Source of the DNA: Candidatus Bathyarchaeota archaeon
GTDB lineage: Archaea > Thermoproteota > Bathyarchaeia > Bathyarchaeales > Bathyarchaeaceae
DNA length: 7,412 bases
NCBI GenBank assembly: GCA_026967815.1
Contig: JAPUUO010000070.1
Location: 1-7,412 of the forward strand
Reading direction: 5' to 3'
The notes below the pieces were generated by a model. The model did not search any database and was not told the DNA's origin. It saw nothing but the letters and a program-made list of their open reading frames with translations. Positions within the stretch are counted from its first letter, which is position 1. The number at the start of each line of letters is the position of its first letter. Made by a program: the position numbers and the translations under genes. Shown piece by piece: positions 1-5,645 of the stretch.

Positions 1-1
1 A

Positions 2-94
2 GGAGTTGAACGACTACTGGCGTGGATGCTTGATTTGGAAAACGTGATGGACACCATTCCATTCCCACGTACAATAAGAAGATTCTATCCTTAG
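2..94 (+). CDS. asnS: Asparaginyl-tRNA synthetase, C-terminal end (partial)
   Basis: Frame 2 is open from the left edge and ends in TAG at 92-94, giving 30 residues that begin GVERLLAWMLDLENV and end in IPFPRTIRRFYP. The G-x-E-R-L-L-x-W block is class II aminoacyl-tRNA synthetase motif 3, whose Arg contacts ATP. The closing IPFPR-x-x-R-x-YP is the usual end of class IIb AsnRS; archaeal AspRS ends differently, typically with LFPRD. The enzyme charges tRNA-Asn with asparagine in the cytoplasm. Most of the protein lies outside the window. AspRS or an AsnRS-like paralogue remains a possibility. Confidence 0.8.
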   Translation, partial: GVERLLAWMLDLENVMDTIPFPRTIRRFYP

Positions 95-130
95 TCTTCA
101 TCGAAGCGGATTGAATCAAAAATGACAGCA

Positions 131-137
131 TTTAAAT
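131..137 (+). promoter_or_regulatory. Candidate TATA box for the DUF4184-like gene
   Basis: TTTAAAT lies 39-45 nt upstream of the preferred ATG at 176. An archaeal start about 25 nt downstream would give a leader of roughly 15-20 nt. A second AT-rich stretch, CTTAAAA at 141-147, could serve instead. Positional inference only. Confidence 0.35.
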
Positions 138-175
138 CAGCTTAAAACGTGTTTTATGTTTTGAGAGTGGCCTTC

Positions 176-715
176 ATGCCTGCCACGCCCCTTCACTGCA
201 GCATAGCTTACCTAGTCAACAGATTGAAACCGCAACTGAGTTTACCAGCGCTTCTCGTGAGTGTAATGGTGCCTGACTTGGAAATCCCTTTTACTTATCT
301 CATGACCGGGGGTCTTCAACACAGACTCGTTCTCCATAGCTTTTTAGGCGCTGCTACCCTAGGCACGTTTCTGTCGGTTTTGTTGACCGTTTTCCTCTAT
401 CCGTCAATAGTTTCATTCCTTTTCAAGCTTAACAAGGAGAAGGTTGAGGAAAAGTGCCGTTTTTCTGGCACCTTAGTTGTATTAAGTTTTGTCGGAATCT
501 TATCCCACGTGTTCATAGATTCTCTGCACCATGAGTTCAATCCAGTTTTGTATCCCTTCGTCAAGGAGTCTTTTGATGCATTCATACTTACTGGGGATTG
601 GGCCTCCGCCACCGCTATCGTCACGTTCCTGCTTCTTGCACTTTTGATCTTCTTCTTCGTTGATGAGCTTAGAAAGGGAACCAAAGACTTTTGGATGCGG
701 ATGCTTGTTGGATAG
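176..715 (+). CDS. Multi-pass membrane protein, DUF4184/YdjM-like
   Basis: This is a 179-residue hydrophobic protein with about four membrane segments (roughly residues 31-42, 55-82, 100-118 and 145-163) and a short basic C-terminus. Its start, MPATPLH, and the pattern PD (33-34), a membrane-edge His (54) and H111-x3-D115-x2-HH118-119 resemble DUF4184 proteins and the related YdjM/DUF457 membrane-bound metal-dependent hydrolases. These families have conserved His/Asp residues near the membrane face. A GTG at 149 opens the frame nine codons earlier, but I prefer ATG 176 because the family begins with M-P-x-T-P-x-H and a TATA-like box fits it. Whether it is catalytic, and on what substrate, is unknown. 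The gene follows the tRNA synthetase after 81 nt and appears to have its own promoter. Confidence 0.6.
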   Translation: MPATPLHCSIAYLVNRLKPQLSLPALLVSVMVPDLEIPFTYLMTGGLQHRLVLHSFLGAATLGTFLSVLLTVFLYPSIVSFLFKLNKEKVEEKCRFSGTLVVLSFVGILSHVFIDSLHHEFNPVLYPFVKESFDAFILTGDWASATAIVTFLLLALLIFFFVDELRKGTKDFWMRMLVG

Positions 716-744
716 AACGGCTATTTGATAGTCTTTGTTATCAG

Positions 745-756
745 CTTATTTTTAAG
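745..756 (+). promoter_or_regulatory. Candidate TATA box for nreA
   Basis: CTTATTTTTAAG is the most AT-rich stretch before nreA, centred about 50 nt upstream of its ATG, so transcription would start near 775-780. GGCGGCG at 788-794, five bases before the ATG, is a possible imperfect Shine-Dalgarno sequence (GGAGGTG with mismatches). Confidence 0.4.
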
Positions 757-799
757 TTCATAATAGAAGTTAGTAGATGGCACTCCCGGCGGCGTAAGC

Positions 800-2191
800 A
801 TGAGAAAACGAATCAAAGGGAAGAGGCAAGGTAAGATCCTGCGGAATGTAAGGAAGCCGAAGTTATATTGGAAGGATAACCGTTGGATTCTTCAACTTCT
901 CGATGATCCCAGCCTCGCCGCGGACATGAATTACAATTCAGATTATCTGGTGACGAAGGCTTGGGGAAAAGGTCTCTGCGTGGCTTGTAAAGGTGGCAAG
1001 TTTTTGTGCGGCAAAACCAGATGCCCCCTAGTTGTTAGACTCAAATCTTATTTTAGAACTGTTCCTCTTCTTCGGGGCACGGATTTGGATGGTGCTTCTC
1101 CGCCAGGCGTCTTCGTCGGTCGGATTGGCTATCCCTACGTTTATGCGGGTCCTTTGGTTCCTCCAGTTCACGAGGACACAAGCCTCTACGATCTGCCTGA
1201 GTTTTGGTTTGGAAAATCTATCGATGAGATTGTGGGTTTCAGGTCTTTGCTTGTTAGGGGGAAGCATAGGGTTCATGTGAAGAAATTCGAAGAGGCTGGA
1301 AAGATAATGGATAGGACCCGTGAGTTGGCTTTGTCTGTTGGTCCAGTGGATGTTGAGTTGACTTTGAAGAGCAAGCCTAGTAGGCGCTTTGTTTTGGATG
1401 ATGAAGTTCAGCCTTTTGGGCCTTCCGCGGTTGTTAGAGACATGAGGGCTGCAACTTCACGATGGGATCACCAGATTGAGAAGGTCTATTTTGATGGTGA
1501 CTTGAAGGCTGCTGAGGGTATTACCACCTTGTACGAGAAGGGTGTATTGGTTACTAAGATTCATCGAGCCTTCAGCGTTGGCGCCTTTGGATTGAAAGAT
1601 AACAGACGCTTGGTTCCAACTCGTTGGAGCATAACGGCTGTGGACAGCATTGTTTCGAAGGATATGATCGGGAAGATCAAAACTTTTCCTGAAGTCAATG
1701 AATACCACGTCTACGAGTCTAGGTATCTGGACAACAGATTCGAGATTTTGATGATTCCGGGAGCTTGGAGCTACGAGGCTATGGAAGCCTGGTATCCAGG
1801 CACGATTTGGAACCCAAGTGGCAAGTACGTGGTTATGTTTTCTGATTGGGAGGGATTTGACGGTCGCACAACCTATGCTAGTATTGGGGGCTGCTATTAT
1901 GCGGCTCGTTTGGCTGTTGGGGAGTTGCTTGTGAAGGAGAGACGGCAGGCTGTGGTGGCTGTTTTGAGGGAAGCGCATCCGGGATATATCATGCCGGTTG
2001 GCGTTTGGCAGGTGAGGGAAAACGTGAGGAACGCTATGAAGCAGAAGCCGCTGAAATATAACACGTTGGGGGAGGCTTTAACCCGGATTTCCAGTCAGTT
2101 CCAGATTCCGTTGGAACATTGGATAGAGAGGAGCAGACTGCTTAGGGATACGCTTTATCAGAGGAAGATACCGGATTATTTCAAGGCATAA
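800..2191 (+). CDS. nreA: Archaeal DNA repair protein NreA
   Basis: This 463-residue protein has the Nre family signature. Near the N-terminus is a four-cysteine, probably zinc-binding, site (C60, C63, C70, C75) in the context CVACKGGKFLCGKTRCP. It is followed by the conserved blocks VFVGRIGYPYVYAGPLVPP and, later, the SRYLDNRFEILMIPGAWSYE region. The last residues contain QRKIPDYF (454-461), a canonical PIP box (Q-x-x-[IL]-x-x-[FY]-F), which binds the PCNA sliding clamp. In Haloferax, NreA is reported to interact with PCNA and to protect against DNA damage; its biochemical activity is not settled. The length is somewhat above the roughly 400 residues I expect because of about 55 mostly basic residues before the first Cys. 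ATG 800 is the first start in the frame and follows a TATA-like box. It appears monocistronic. Confidence 0.9.
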   Translation: MRKRIKGKRQGKILRNVRKPKLYWKDNRWILQLLDDPSLAADMNYNSDYLVTKAWGKGLCVACKGGKFLCGKTRCPLVVRLKSYFRTVPLLRGTDLDGASPPGVFVGRIGYPYVYAGPLVPPVHEDTSLYDLPEFWFGKSIDEIVGFRSLLVRGKHRVHVKKFEEAGKIMDRTRELALSVGPVDVELTLKSKPSRRFVLDDEVQPFGPSAVVRDMRAATSRWDHQIEKVYFDGDLKAAEGITTLYEKGVLVTKIHRAFSVGAFGLKDNRRLVPTRWSITAVDSIVSKDMIGKIKTFPEVNEYHVYESRYLDNRFEILMIPGAWSYEAMEAWYPGTIWNPSGKYVVMFSDWEGFDGRTTYASIGGCYYAARLAVGELLVKERRQAVVAVLREAHPGYIMPVGVWQVRENVRNAMKQKPLKYNTLGEALTRISSQFQIPLEHWIERSRLLRDTLYQRKIPDYFKA

Positions 2192-2211
2192 GATGTTTTC
2201 TAGAAATTTGA

Positions 2212-2258
2212 ACTATCGGTTTAGTCATTATTGACGAGATTGAAATAACCATTAAAAT
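2212..2258 (+). promoter_or_regulatory. Conserved upstream block of regulator A
   Basis: ACTATCGGTTT (2212-2222), ATTG, and TTGAAATAA (2240-2248) followed by ATTAAAAT (2251-2258) recur in the same order and nearly the same spacing before the second regulator (2940-2984). The last part reads as a BRE (GAAA) plus a TATA-like box, which would start transcription near 2278. ACTATCGGTTT lies just upstream of the core promoter, where an activator or autoregulator would bind. Confidence 0.5.
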
Positions 2259-2333
2259 CTCTGCGAGCGTATCTTCAACATACGATTCGGATATTGGCGG
2301 TGCTTAGAGACGAAAAGGAGAAACGAATTCAAC

Positions 2334-2639
2334 GTGGTTGCGAAGATTCTTCGGGTGGCAGCTAAGGGTTCTAAGGAAGAGGAGATCATGGAACAGTGTA
2401 AACTGAATTCCATGGTTTTGGAGAATTATTTGTCTGCTTTGGCAGAATTGAGGTTGCTTATGGTGGAGGAGAAGGATGAAACTTTTTATCGGACAACCGA
2501 GAAGGGGTTGGATTTTCTGCGTATTTATCATCGTTTGAGATGGCTTTTGTGGGGTAAGGACAACGATTTCTTATTGATGCGTCTTTTGGGTCAACTGGGC
2601 AAGGTTAAGAAGGATGTGCACCCCTTTTACGTGAGCTAG
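2334..2639 (+). CDS. Small winged-helix regulator A (HTH_45/ArnR1-like)
   Basis: This is a 101-residue protein. It has an N-terminal helix-turn-helix (about 1-45: ILRVAAKGSKEEEIMEQC, then LENYLSALAELRLL), a beta wing (about 46-58: VEEKDETFYRTTEKG), and a helix FLRIYHRLRWLLWGKD that usually mediates dimerisation. This layout matches archaeal COG3432 / HTH_45 predicted regulators. It is slightly over half identical to the regulator at 3020-3343, including the unusual shared tail RWLLWGKD...HP[FY]YV. The only standard in-frame start is GTG 2334, but the alignment to the paralogue (RSEF) continues upstream through codons reading RNEF, so the true N-terminus is uncertain; see findings. The ligand and target genes are unknown; autoregulation is plausible. 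Its stop is 9 nt from that of the convergent membrane-protein gene. Confidence 0.75.
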   Translation: MVAKILRVAAKGSKEEEIMEQCKLNSMVLENYLSALAELRLLMVEEKDETFYRTTEKGLDFLRIYHRLRWLLWGKDNDFLLMRLLGQLGKVKKDVHPFYVS

Positions 2640-2648
2640 TCTGTTGCT

Positions 2649-2849
2649 TTATCTTCTTTTTGCTTCGACTATAGCGGCTAGGAAGCCGATGACGCCGATT
2701 ACTAGGAGAAGGTTGAAGATAGCTCTATATTCTGGGTTTTGTTGGAACCATTCCTCGATGGGGAAGGTGGCAGTTATGACTAGCCATGCTCCGTAGGCTA
2801 AGATGAGGATACAGATGGCGGCGATTATGTATTTGGCTATTTTGTTCAT
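2649..2849 (-). CDS. Small two-helix membrane protein
   Basis: This 66-residue protein begins MNKIAKY. It has two hydrophobic helices (about residues 7-28 and 44-60), a polar loop between them containing FPIEEWFQQNPEYR, and a basic end, EAKRR. Basic residues at both ends suggest both termini face the cytoplasm. I do not recognise a family. It is convergent with regulator A (9 nt between stops) and divergent from regulator B, so it sits inside the paralogue pair on the opposite strand. A TATA-like AATATTAAT lies about 55-65 nt before its ATG. It may be controlled by one of the flanking regulators, but only position suggests this. Confidence 0.6.
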   Translation of the reverse strand: MNKIAKYIIAAICILILAYGAWLVITATFPIEEWFQQNPEYRAIFNLLLVIGVIGFLAAIVEAKRR

Positions 2850-2903
2850 TTTCTTGTCGTCTTATGCTTGAAGTTGGCTGGACGTAAAGGTTGTGAAGTT
2901 GGG

Positions 2904-2914
2904 ATTAATATTTG
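2904..2914 (-). promoter_or_regulatory. Candidate TATA box for the small membrane protein
   Basis: On the minus strand this reads CAAATATTAAT, an AT-rich TATA-like box about 60 nt before the ATG at 2849. It lies close to, and points away from, the promoter block of regulator B, so both promoters share about 170 nt. Confidence 0.35.
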
Positions 2915-2939
2915 TAATTCAGGCTTTCTAGTAGTTTTT

Positions 2940-2984
2940 ACTATCGGTTTTGGTATATTGTTGGGTTTGAAATAATGATTATAG
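2940..2984 (+). promoter_or_regulatory. Conserved upstream block of regulator B
   Basis: ACTATCGGTTT (2940-2950), ATTG, TTGAAATAA (2967-2975) and ATTATAG (2978-2984) repeat the order seen before regulator A; the first two shared words differ in spacing by only one base (27 against 28 nt). Transcription would start near 3005, putting the GGCGGT at 3008-3013 in a short leader before ATG 3020. Confidence 0.5.
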
Positions 2985-3019
2985 TTGTTAGCAAGTCTTT
3001 TCAAGTTGGCGGTTCGCTG

Positions 3020-3343
3020 ATGACGGAAGAGAGAAGCGAGTTTGATCTTATTGCTGATATTCTGCGCGTAGCGGCTTTGGGTTCTAAGGAATCAGAGATT
3101 ATTGTTGGCTGCGACCTGAACCGCGATCTTCTGGAGAAGTATATGCCTGCCATGGTGGTTTTGAAGTTGGTTAGCGTGGAGAAGGAGAGTGAAAATTTTT
3201 ATCGATCCACCAGCAGGGGATTGGAGTTTCTGCGTTTTTATCATGGTTTACGGTGGCTTCTGTGGGGCAAGGACTTTGATTTCCTGTTGATCAACATTTT
3301 AACCAAGCTGAAGAAGGATAGACACCCCTACTATGTAAGATAG
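3020..3343 (+). CDS. Small winged-helix regulator B (HTH_45/ArnR1-like)
   Basis: This 107-residue protein begins MTEERSEFDLIADILRVA. It has the same architecture as regulator A: helix-turn-helix (about 8-55), wing with FYRSTSRG, then FLRFYHGLRWLLWGKDFDFLL and the tail KKDRHPYYVR. An in-frame ATG at 2975 would add 15 residues. I reject it because it falls inside the promoter block shared with gene A, and because the distance between shared upstream elements differs from gene A by a number not divisible by three. ATG 3020 has GGCGGT six bases upstream, an imperfect Shine-Dalgarno sequence. The protein is probably a DNA-binding dimer; its targets are unknown. Confidence 0.8.
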   Translation: MTEERSEFDLIADILRVAALGSKESEIIVGCDLNRDLLEKYMPAMVVLKLVSVEKESENFYRSTSRGLEFLRFYHGLRWLLWGKDFDFLLINILTKLKKDRHPYYVR

Positions 3344-3417
3344 CGCCCCGCGCGCGACACTCAACGACCATTGCATGGCATCTCTTATGACCAAAACATT
3401 CATGACGTTACGTGGCC

Positions 3418-3423
3418 TTTTTT
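3418..3423 (+). terminator. Poly-T terminator downstream of regulator B
   Basis: A run of six T on the plus strand, 75 nt after the stop of regulator B and 12 nt before the end of the convergent radical SAM gene. Archaeal RNA polymerase commonly terminates at such T-tracts without a hairpin. Confidence 0.4.
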
Positions 3424-3435
3424 CAATGCCAATCT

Positions 3436-4830
3436 TTATGGACGCTTAAGTTTGGATTTGGCTGCTCCAAGGAGATGCGAGAAAGCTGTTCTCGTTGCTG
3501 AAAGACCGATCATGCCTCCCTTGGCGAACATGCTAAGAATATAGGTAGGGCGAAGATAGAAATGGTGGAAAGCCTGTTCGCGGATTTCCCTTAGCTCCTT
3601 CATGCTTAACGTCGGCGTTTCAAAGATAGGAGTCGCTGCGTCATATTTGTCGAAGTCAGTTATCTTTAGCCAACCATTTTTTTTGACCAAATCGAACATG
3701 GGTGTTCCTGGGAAGGGCGTAGCTATATTATAAAAACCCACATCGTCAGGACTTATTTTTTCCACGAACTTTATGGTCTTCCAAGCGGTTTGCTTAGTCT
3801 CACCGGGGAAGCCGAGGATCACGTTTGGAACTGGCTTTAGCCCAAGCTCTCTTATCCAACTAAAGATTCTCATCGTTTGTGCAGTGGAGATTCCTTTCCT
3901 CATGGCATCTAAAACCTGTTGCGAGCCTGACTCAACGCCGAACCATACTGAGATGCAGCCTGCCTCCTTCATTTTGATGAGTAGCTCTTTTGTAAGCATG
4001 TCCACACGGGTTCCGCAGTTCCATTTTATGTTCAATTTTCGGTTTCTAATTTCTTTACATAATTCTTCAGTTCTAGCTTTGTCGACGGTGAACACGTCGT
4101 CGCAGAATGTAAAATTGGTCGCGCCGTAAGTTTTGTTAAGAAACTCAAGCTCGTCTACGACGTTTTTGGGGCTTCTAATGCGATATTTTCGGCCGTGCAT
4201 TCTGACCGTCGCGCAGAATTCGCACCAGTAGACGCAGCCCCGACTCGTCATTATGTAGAACATATCCTCGTATTTTCGGAGGCGTTCAATGGGCCAGAGA
4301 TGGCGAGCTGGGAAGGGGAGACCGTCAAGATTCTCTATGTAGGGTCTGTCTGGATTCTTTGCGATTTTTCCGTCTCTTCTGTAAGTTATGCCTAACACAT
4401 CACGAAAACTCTTGCCTGCTTCTAGTCTTTGCACCAGCTCCAACAGCGTGTTTTCTCCCTCCTTTCTTACAACAACATCCAAGTCTGGGCATTCTTGCAG
4501 TGCTTTGTCATCCCAGAACGTAACGTGAGGACCCCCGAAGATGGTTAAGCAGTTTGGATAAACTTCTTTAGCTATTTTTGCTATGTGCAGTGCAGATTTA
4601 TACGTGAGTGTGTTCGATGTTATTCCAACTATGTTGGGTTGGCGCTTGCCAATTTCGCTTTTAAATTCTTCATATGAAAGCTTGAGGGCTTGGCAGTCGA
4701 TCACATCAACTTCATATTGATTTTTCTCTAAAACAGCAGCTAAATATCCTAAACCTAATAGAGGGAAGGGCAAATGTCCGGTGGATCCACTCGGGGCGGG
4801 TGGATTCACAAGGGTTACATGCGGCTTCAT
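3436..4830 (-). CDS. B12-binding-domain radical SAM enzyme (class B type)
   Basis: This is a 464-residue, full-length protein. Residues 1-150 form a cobalamin-binding-like Rossmann domain (VTLVNPP start, GYLAAVLE, IVGITSNT, FGGPHVT, VRKEGE). The DxHxxG His that coordinates cobalt in classical B12 domains is absent, as is usual in this superfamily. The radical SAM domain begins near 185 with C199-x3-C203-x2-C206 (MTSRGCVYWCEFC), which binds the [4Fe-4S] cluster and SAM. FCDDVF, GVESGS, ILGFPGET and ATPFPGTPMF follow. The C-terminus (HHFYLRPTYI) is the usual closing helix. Relatives include methylases and lipid-modifying enzymes such as HpnR, BchE and the archaeal tetraether-ring enzymes GrsA/GrsB, but motifs alone cannot assign a substrate. 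The gene stands alone with no pathway neighbours. A likely TATA box lies about 50 nt upstream. Confidence 0.88.
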   Translation of the reverse strand: MKPHVTLVNPPAPSGSTGHLPFPLLGLGYLAAVLEKNQYEVDVIDCQALKLSYEEFKSEIGKRQPNIVGITSNTLTYKSALHIAKIAKEVYPNCLTIFGGPHVTFWDDKALQECPDLDVVVRKEGENTLLELVQRLEAGKSFRDVLGITYRRDGKIAKNPDRPYIENLDGLPFPARHLWPIERLRKYEDMFYIMTSRGCVYWCEFCATVRMHGRKYRIRSPKNVVDELEFLNKTYGATNFTFCDDVFTVDKARTEELCKEIRNRKLNIKWNCGTRVDMLTKELLIKMKEAGCISVWFGVESGSQQVLDAMRKGISTAQTMRIFSWIRELGLKPVPNVILGFPGETKQTAWKTIKFVEKISPDDVGFYNIATPFPGTPMFDLVKKNGWLKITDFDKYDAATPIFETPTLSMKELREIREQAFHHFYLRPTYILSMFAKGGMIGLSATRTAFSHLLGAAKSKLKRP

Positions 4831-4876
4831 TTTTCTTCCCTAACGTTTATCTTTCCACAAATACACGAAGCCGAAT

Positions 4877-4885
4877 GCTTAAATG
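4877..4885 (-). promoter_or_regulatory. Candidate TATA box for the radical SAM gene
   Basis: On the minus strand this reads CATTTAAGC, about 50 nt before the ATG at 4830, giving a leader of about 24 nt that contains AGGGAAG as a possible weak ribosome binding site. The core TTTAAG is nearly symmetric (CTTAAA on the plus strand). Confidence 0.35.
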
Positions 4886-5084
4886 TTTTGCATAAGAGGT
4901 ATTTCAATGAAAGCAAAAAACCGATTGAAGAAAAAGGCATTCAACCGATCTCAAGAATTATCTCACAGGGAATCGGAAGAGTCTTGTCAGTAGGAGCATT
5001 GGCAACATAAAAAGGATGCATAGGATTATTGCCACGTCTGCTTTTTAATGAGTGTATTATTTTGCTTGGAGCCACCTCTTCGGT

Positions 5085-5632
5085 TTATTCGCCCTTGACG
5101 TAATGTCCAGGTTTTTCAATTGTACACATAAGGCAGCTGCCATTGCAGCTATCGGCCACCCATGCATGGTCCCGTGATTTCTGCTGCGCGCGCCTGAGCG
5201 ACACAAAATTCTGAGACAAATCTAAGGTGACCACCATCCCATCATGAACAGCCATCGCACAAGCCGGCTTGAGTTCTCCATCAATCATCATCGCACAGGC
5301 AAAACAACCTCAGTCTCGCAAGGAGCAAAAATCTCTGTTCTGCCAGGAAACTTCCTAAACTTCAGTCTAAGCAACTCCAAAGATCGTTTAACAGTAACAC
5401 GCTTAGGTACAGCAAAAGGCTGACCATCAACGCTGATGGTAATCTGTTTCCTAGGAACTGTGTCAACTATTCGCTCAACAGCCTCACAGGGAAAAGCCAC
5501 AAGATAGACGCTACAGTCTACGCAGGCTGTTTCAAAACGGTTAATGGTAGACTTTCCAATGCTTGGACAAGAAAAATGTTCCAAGAAGAAGCCACAATCT
5601 TTGCACTCCCTTGGAATTTCTGCGACAAACAT
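5085..5632 (-). pseudogene. Frameshifted ferredoxin-like protein (4Fe-4S-like plus 2Fe-2S domains)
   Basis: Two overlapping frames form one gene. The upstream frame starts at ATG 5632 (MFVAEIPRECKDCGFF) and stops at TGA 5288-5290; the downstream frame continues to TAA 5085-5087. Adding one base near 5309-5311 joins them into 182 residues reading PCETGGCFACAMMIDGELKP, then ACAMAVHDGMVV. This is a [2Fe-2S] motif C105-x4-C110-x2-C113-x11-C125 followed by the D-G-M-x-V typical of NuoG/SdhB-type ferredoxin domains, preceded by a beta strand (ITISVDGQPFAVP). Cys110 and Cys113 exist only in the corrected frame. Residues 37-49 (CVDCSVYLVAFPC) resemble a [4Fe-4S] motif with its third and fourth Cys replaced by Tyr and Phe. 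A C163-x3-C167-x2-C170 lies near the end. It begins 13 nt after nucS. The normal role was probably electron transfer, perhaps as the N-terminal part of a redox or radical SAM enzyme. An assembly error is the main alternative to real decay. Confidence 0.75.
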
Positions 5633-5645
5633 GTAAAGAAGCCAA

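Noticed and set aside
1457..1978. 173-codon minus-strand ORF inside nreA
   Set aside because: It is a shadow of the nreA codon pattern with no domain features.
2975..3019. Earlier ATG for regulator B
   Set aside because: It falls inside the promoter block shared with regulator A, and the added residues have no counterpart there.
3344..3361. GC-rich alternating CGCGCGCG run after regulator B
   Set aside because: Too short to be a structured element and with no partner arm; possibly chance or a minor Z-DNA-prone spot.
4907..4993. 28-codon ORF (MKAKNRLKKKAFNRSQ...) with AGAGGT six bases upstream
   Set aside because: The ribosome-binding-like site is attractive, but the peptide is low-complexity charged sequence with no recognisable family. 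The rest of 4831-5084 holds only the radical SAM promoter and the tail of the broken gene.
4774..5010. 78-codon plus-strand ORF overlapping the radical SAM 5' end
   Set aside because: Its first part is antisense to the conserved N-terminus of the radical SAM protein and the rest matches nothing recognisable.
5305..5315. Programmed ribosomal frameshift joining the ferredoxin halves
   Set aside because: No X-XXY-YYZ slippery heptamer, downstream pseudoknot or rare-codon/stop arrangement is apparent, and the gene also shows Cys losses, so decay or sequence error is simpler.
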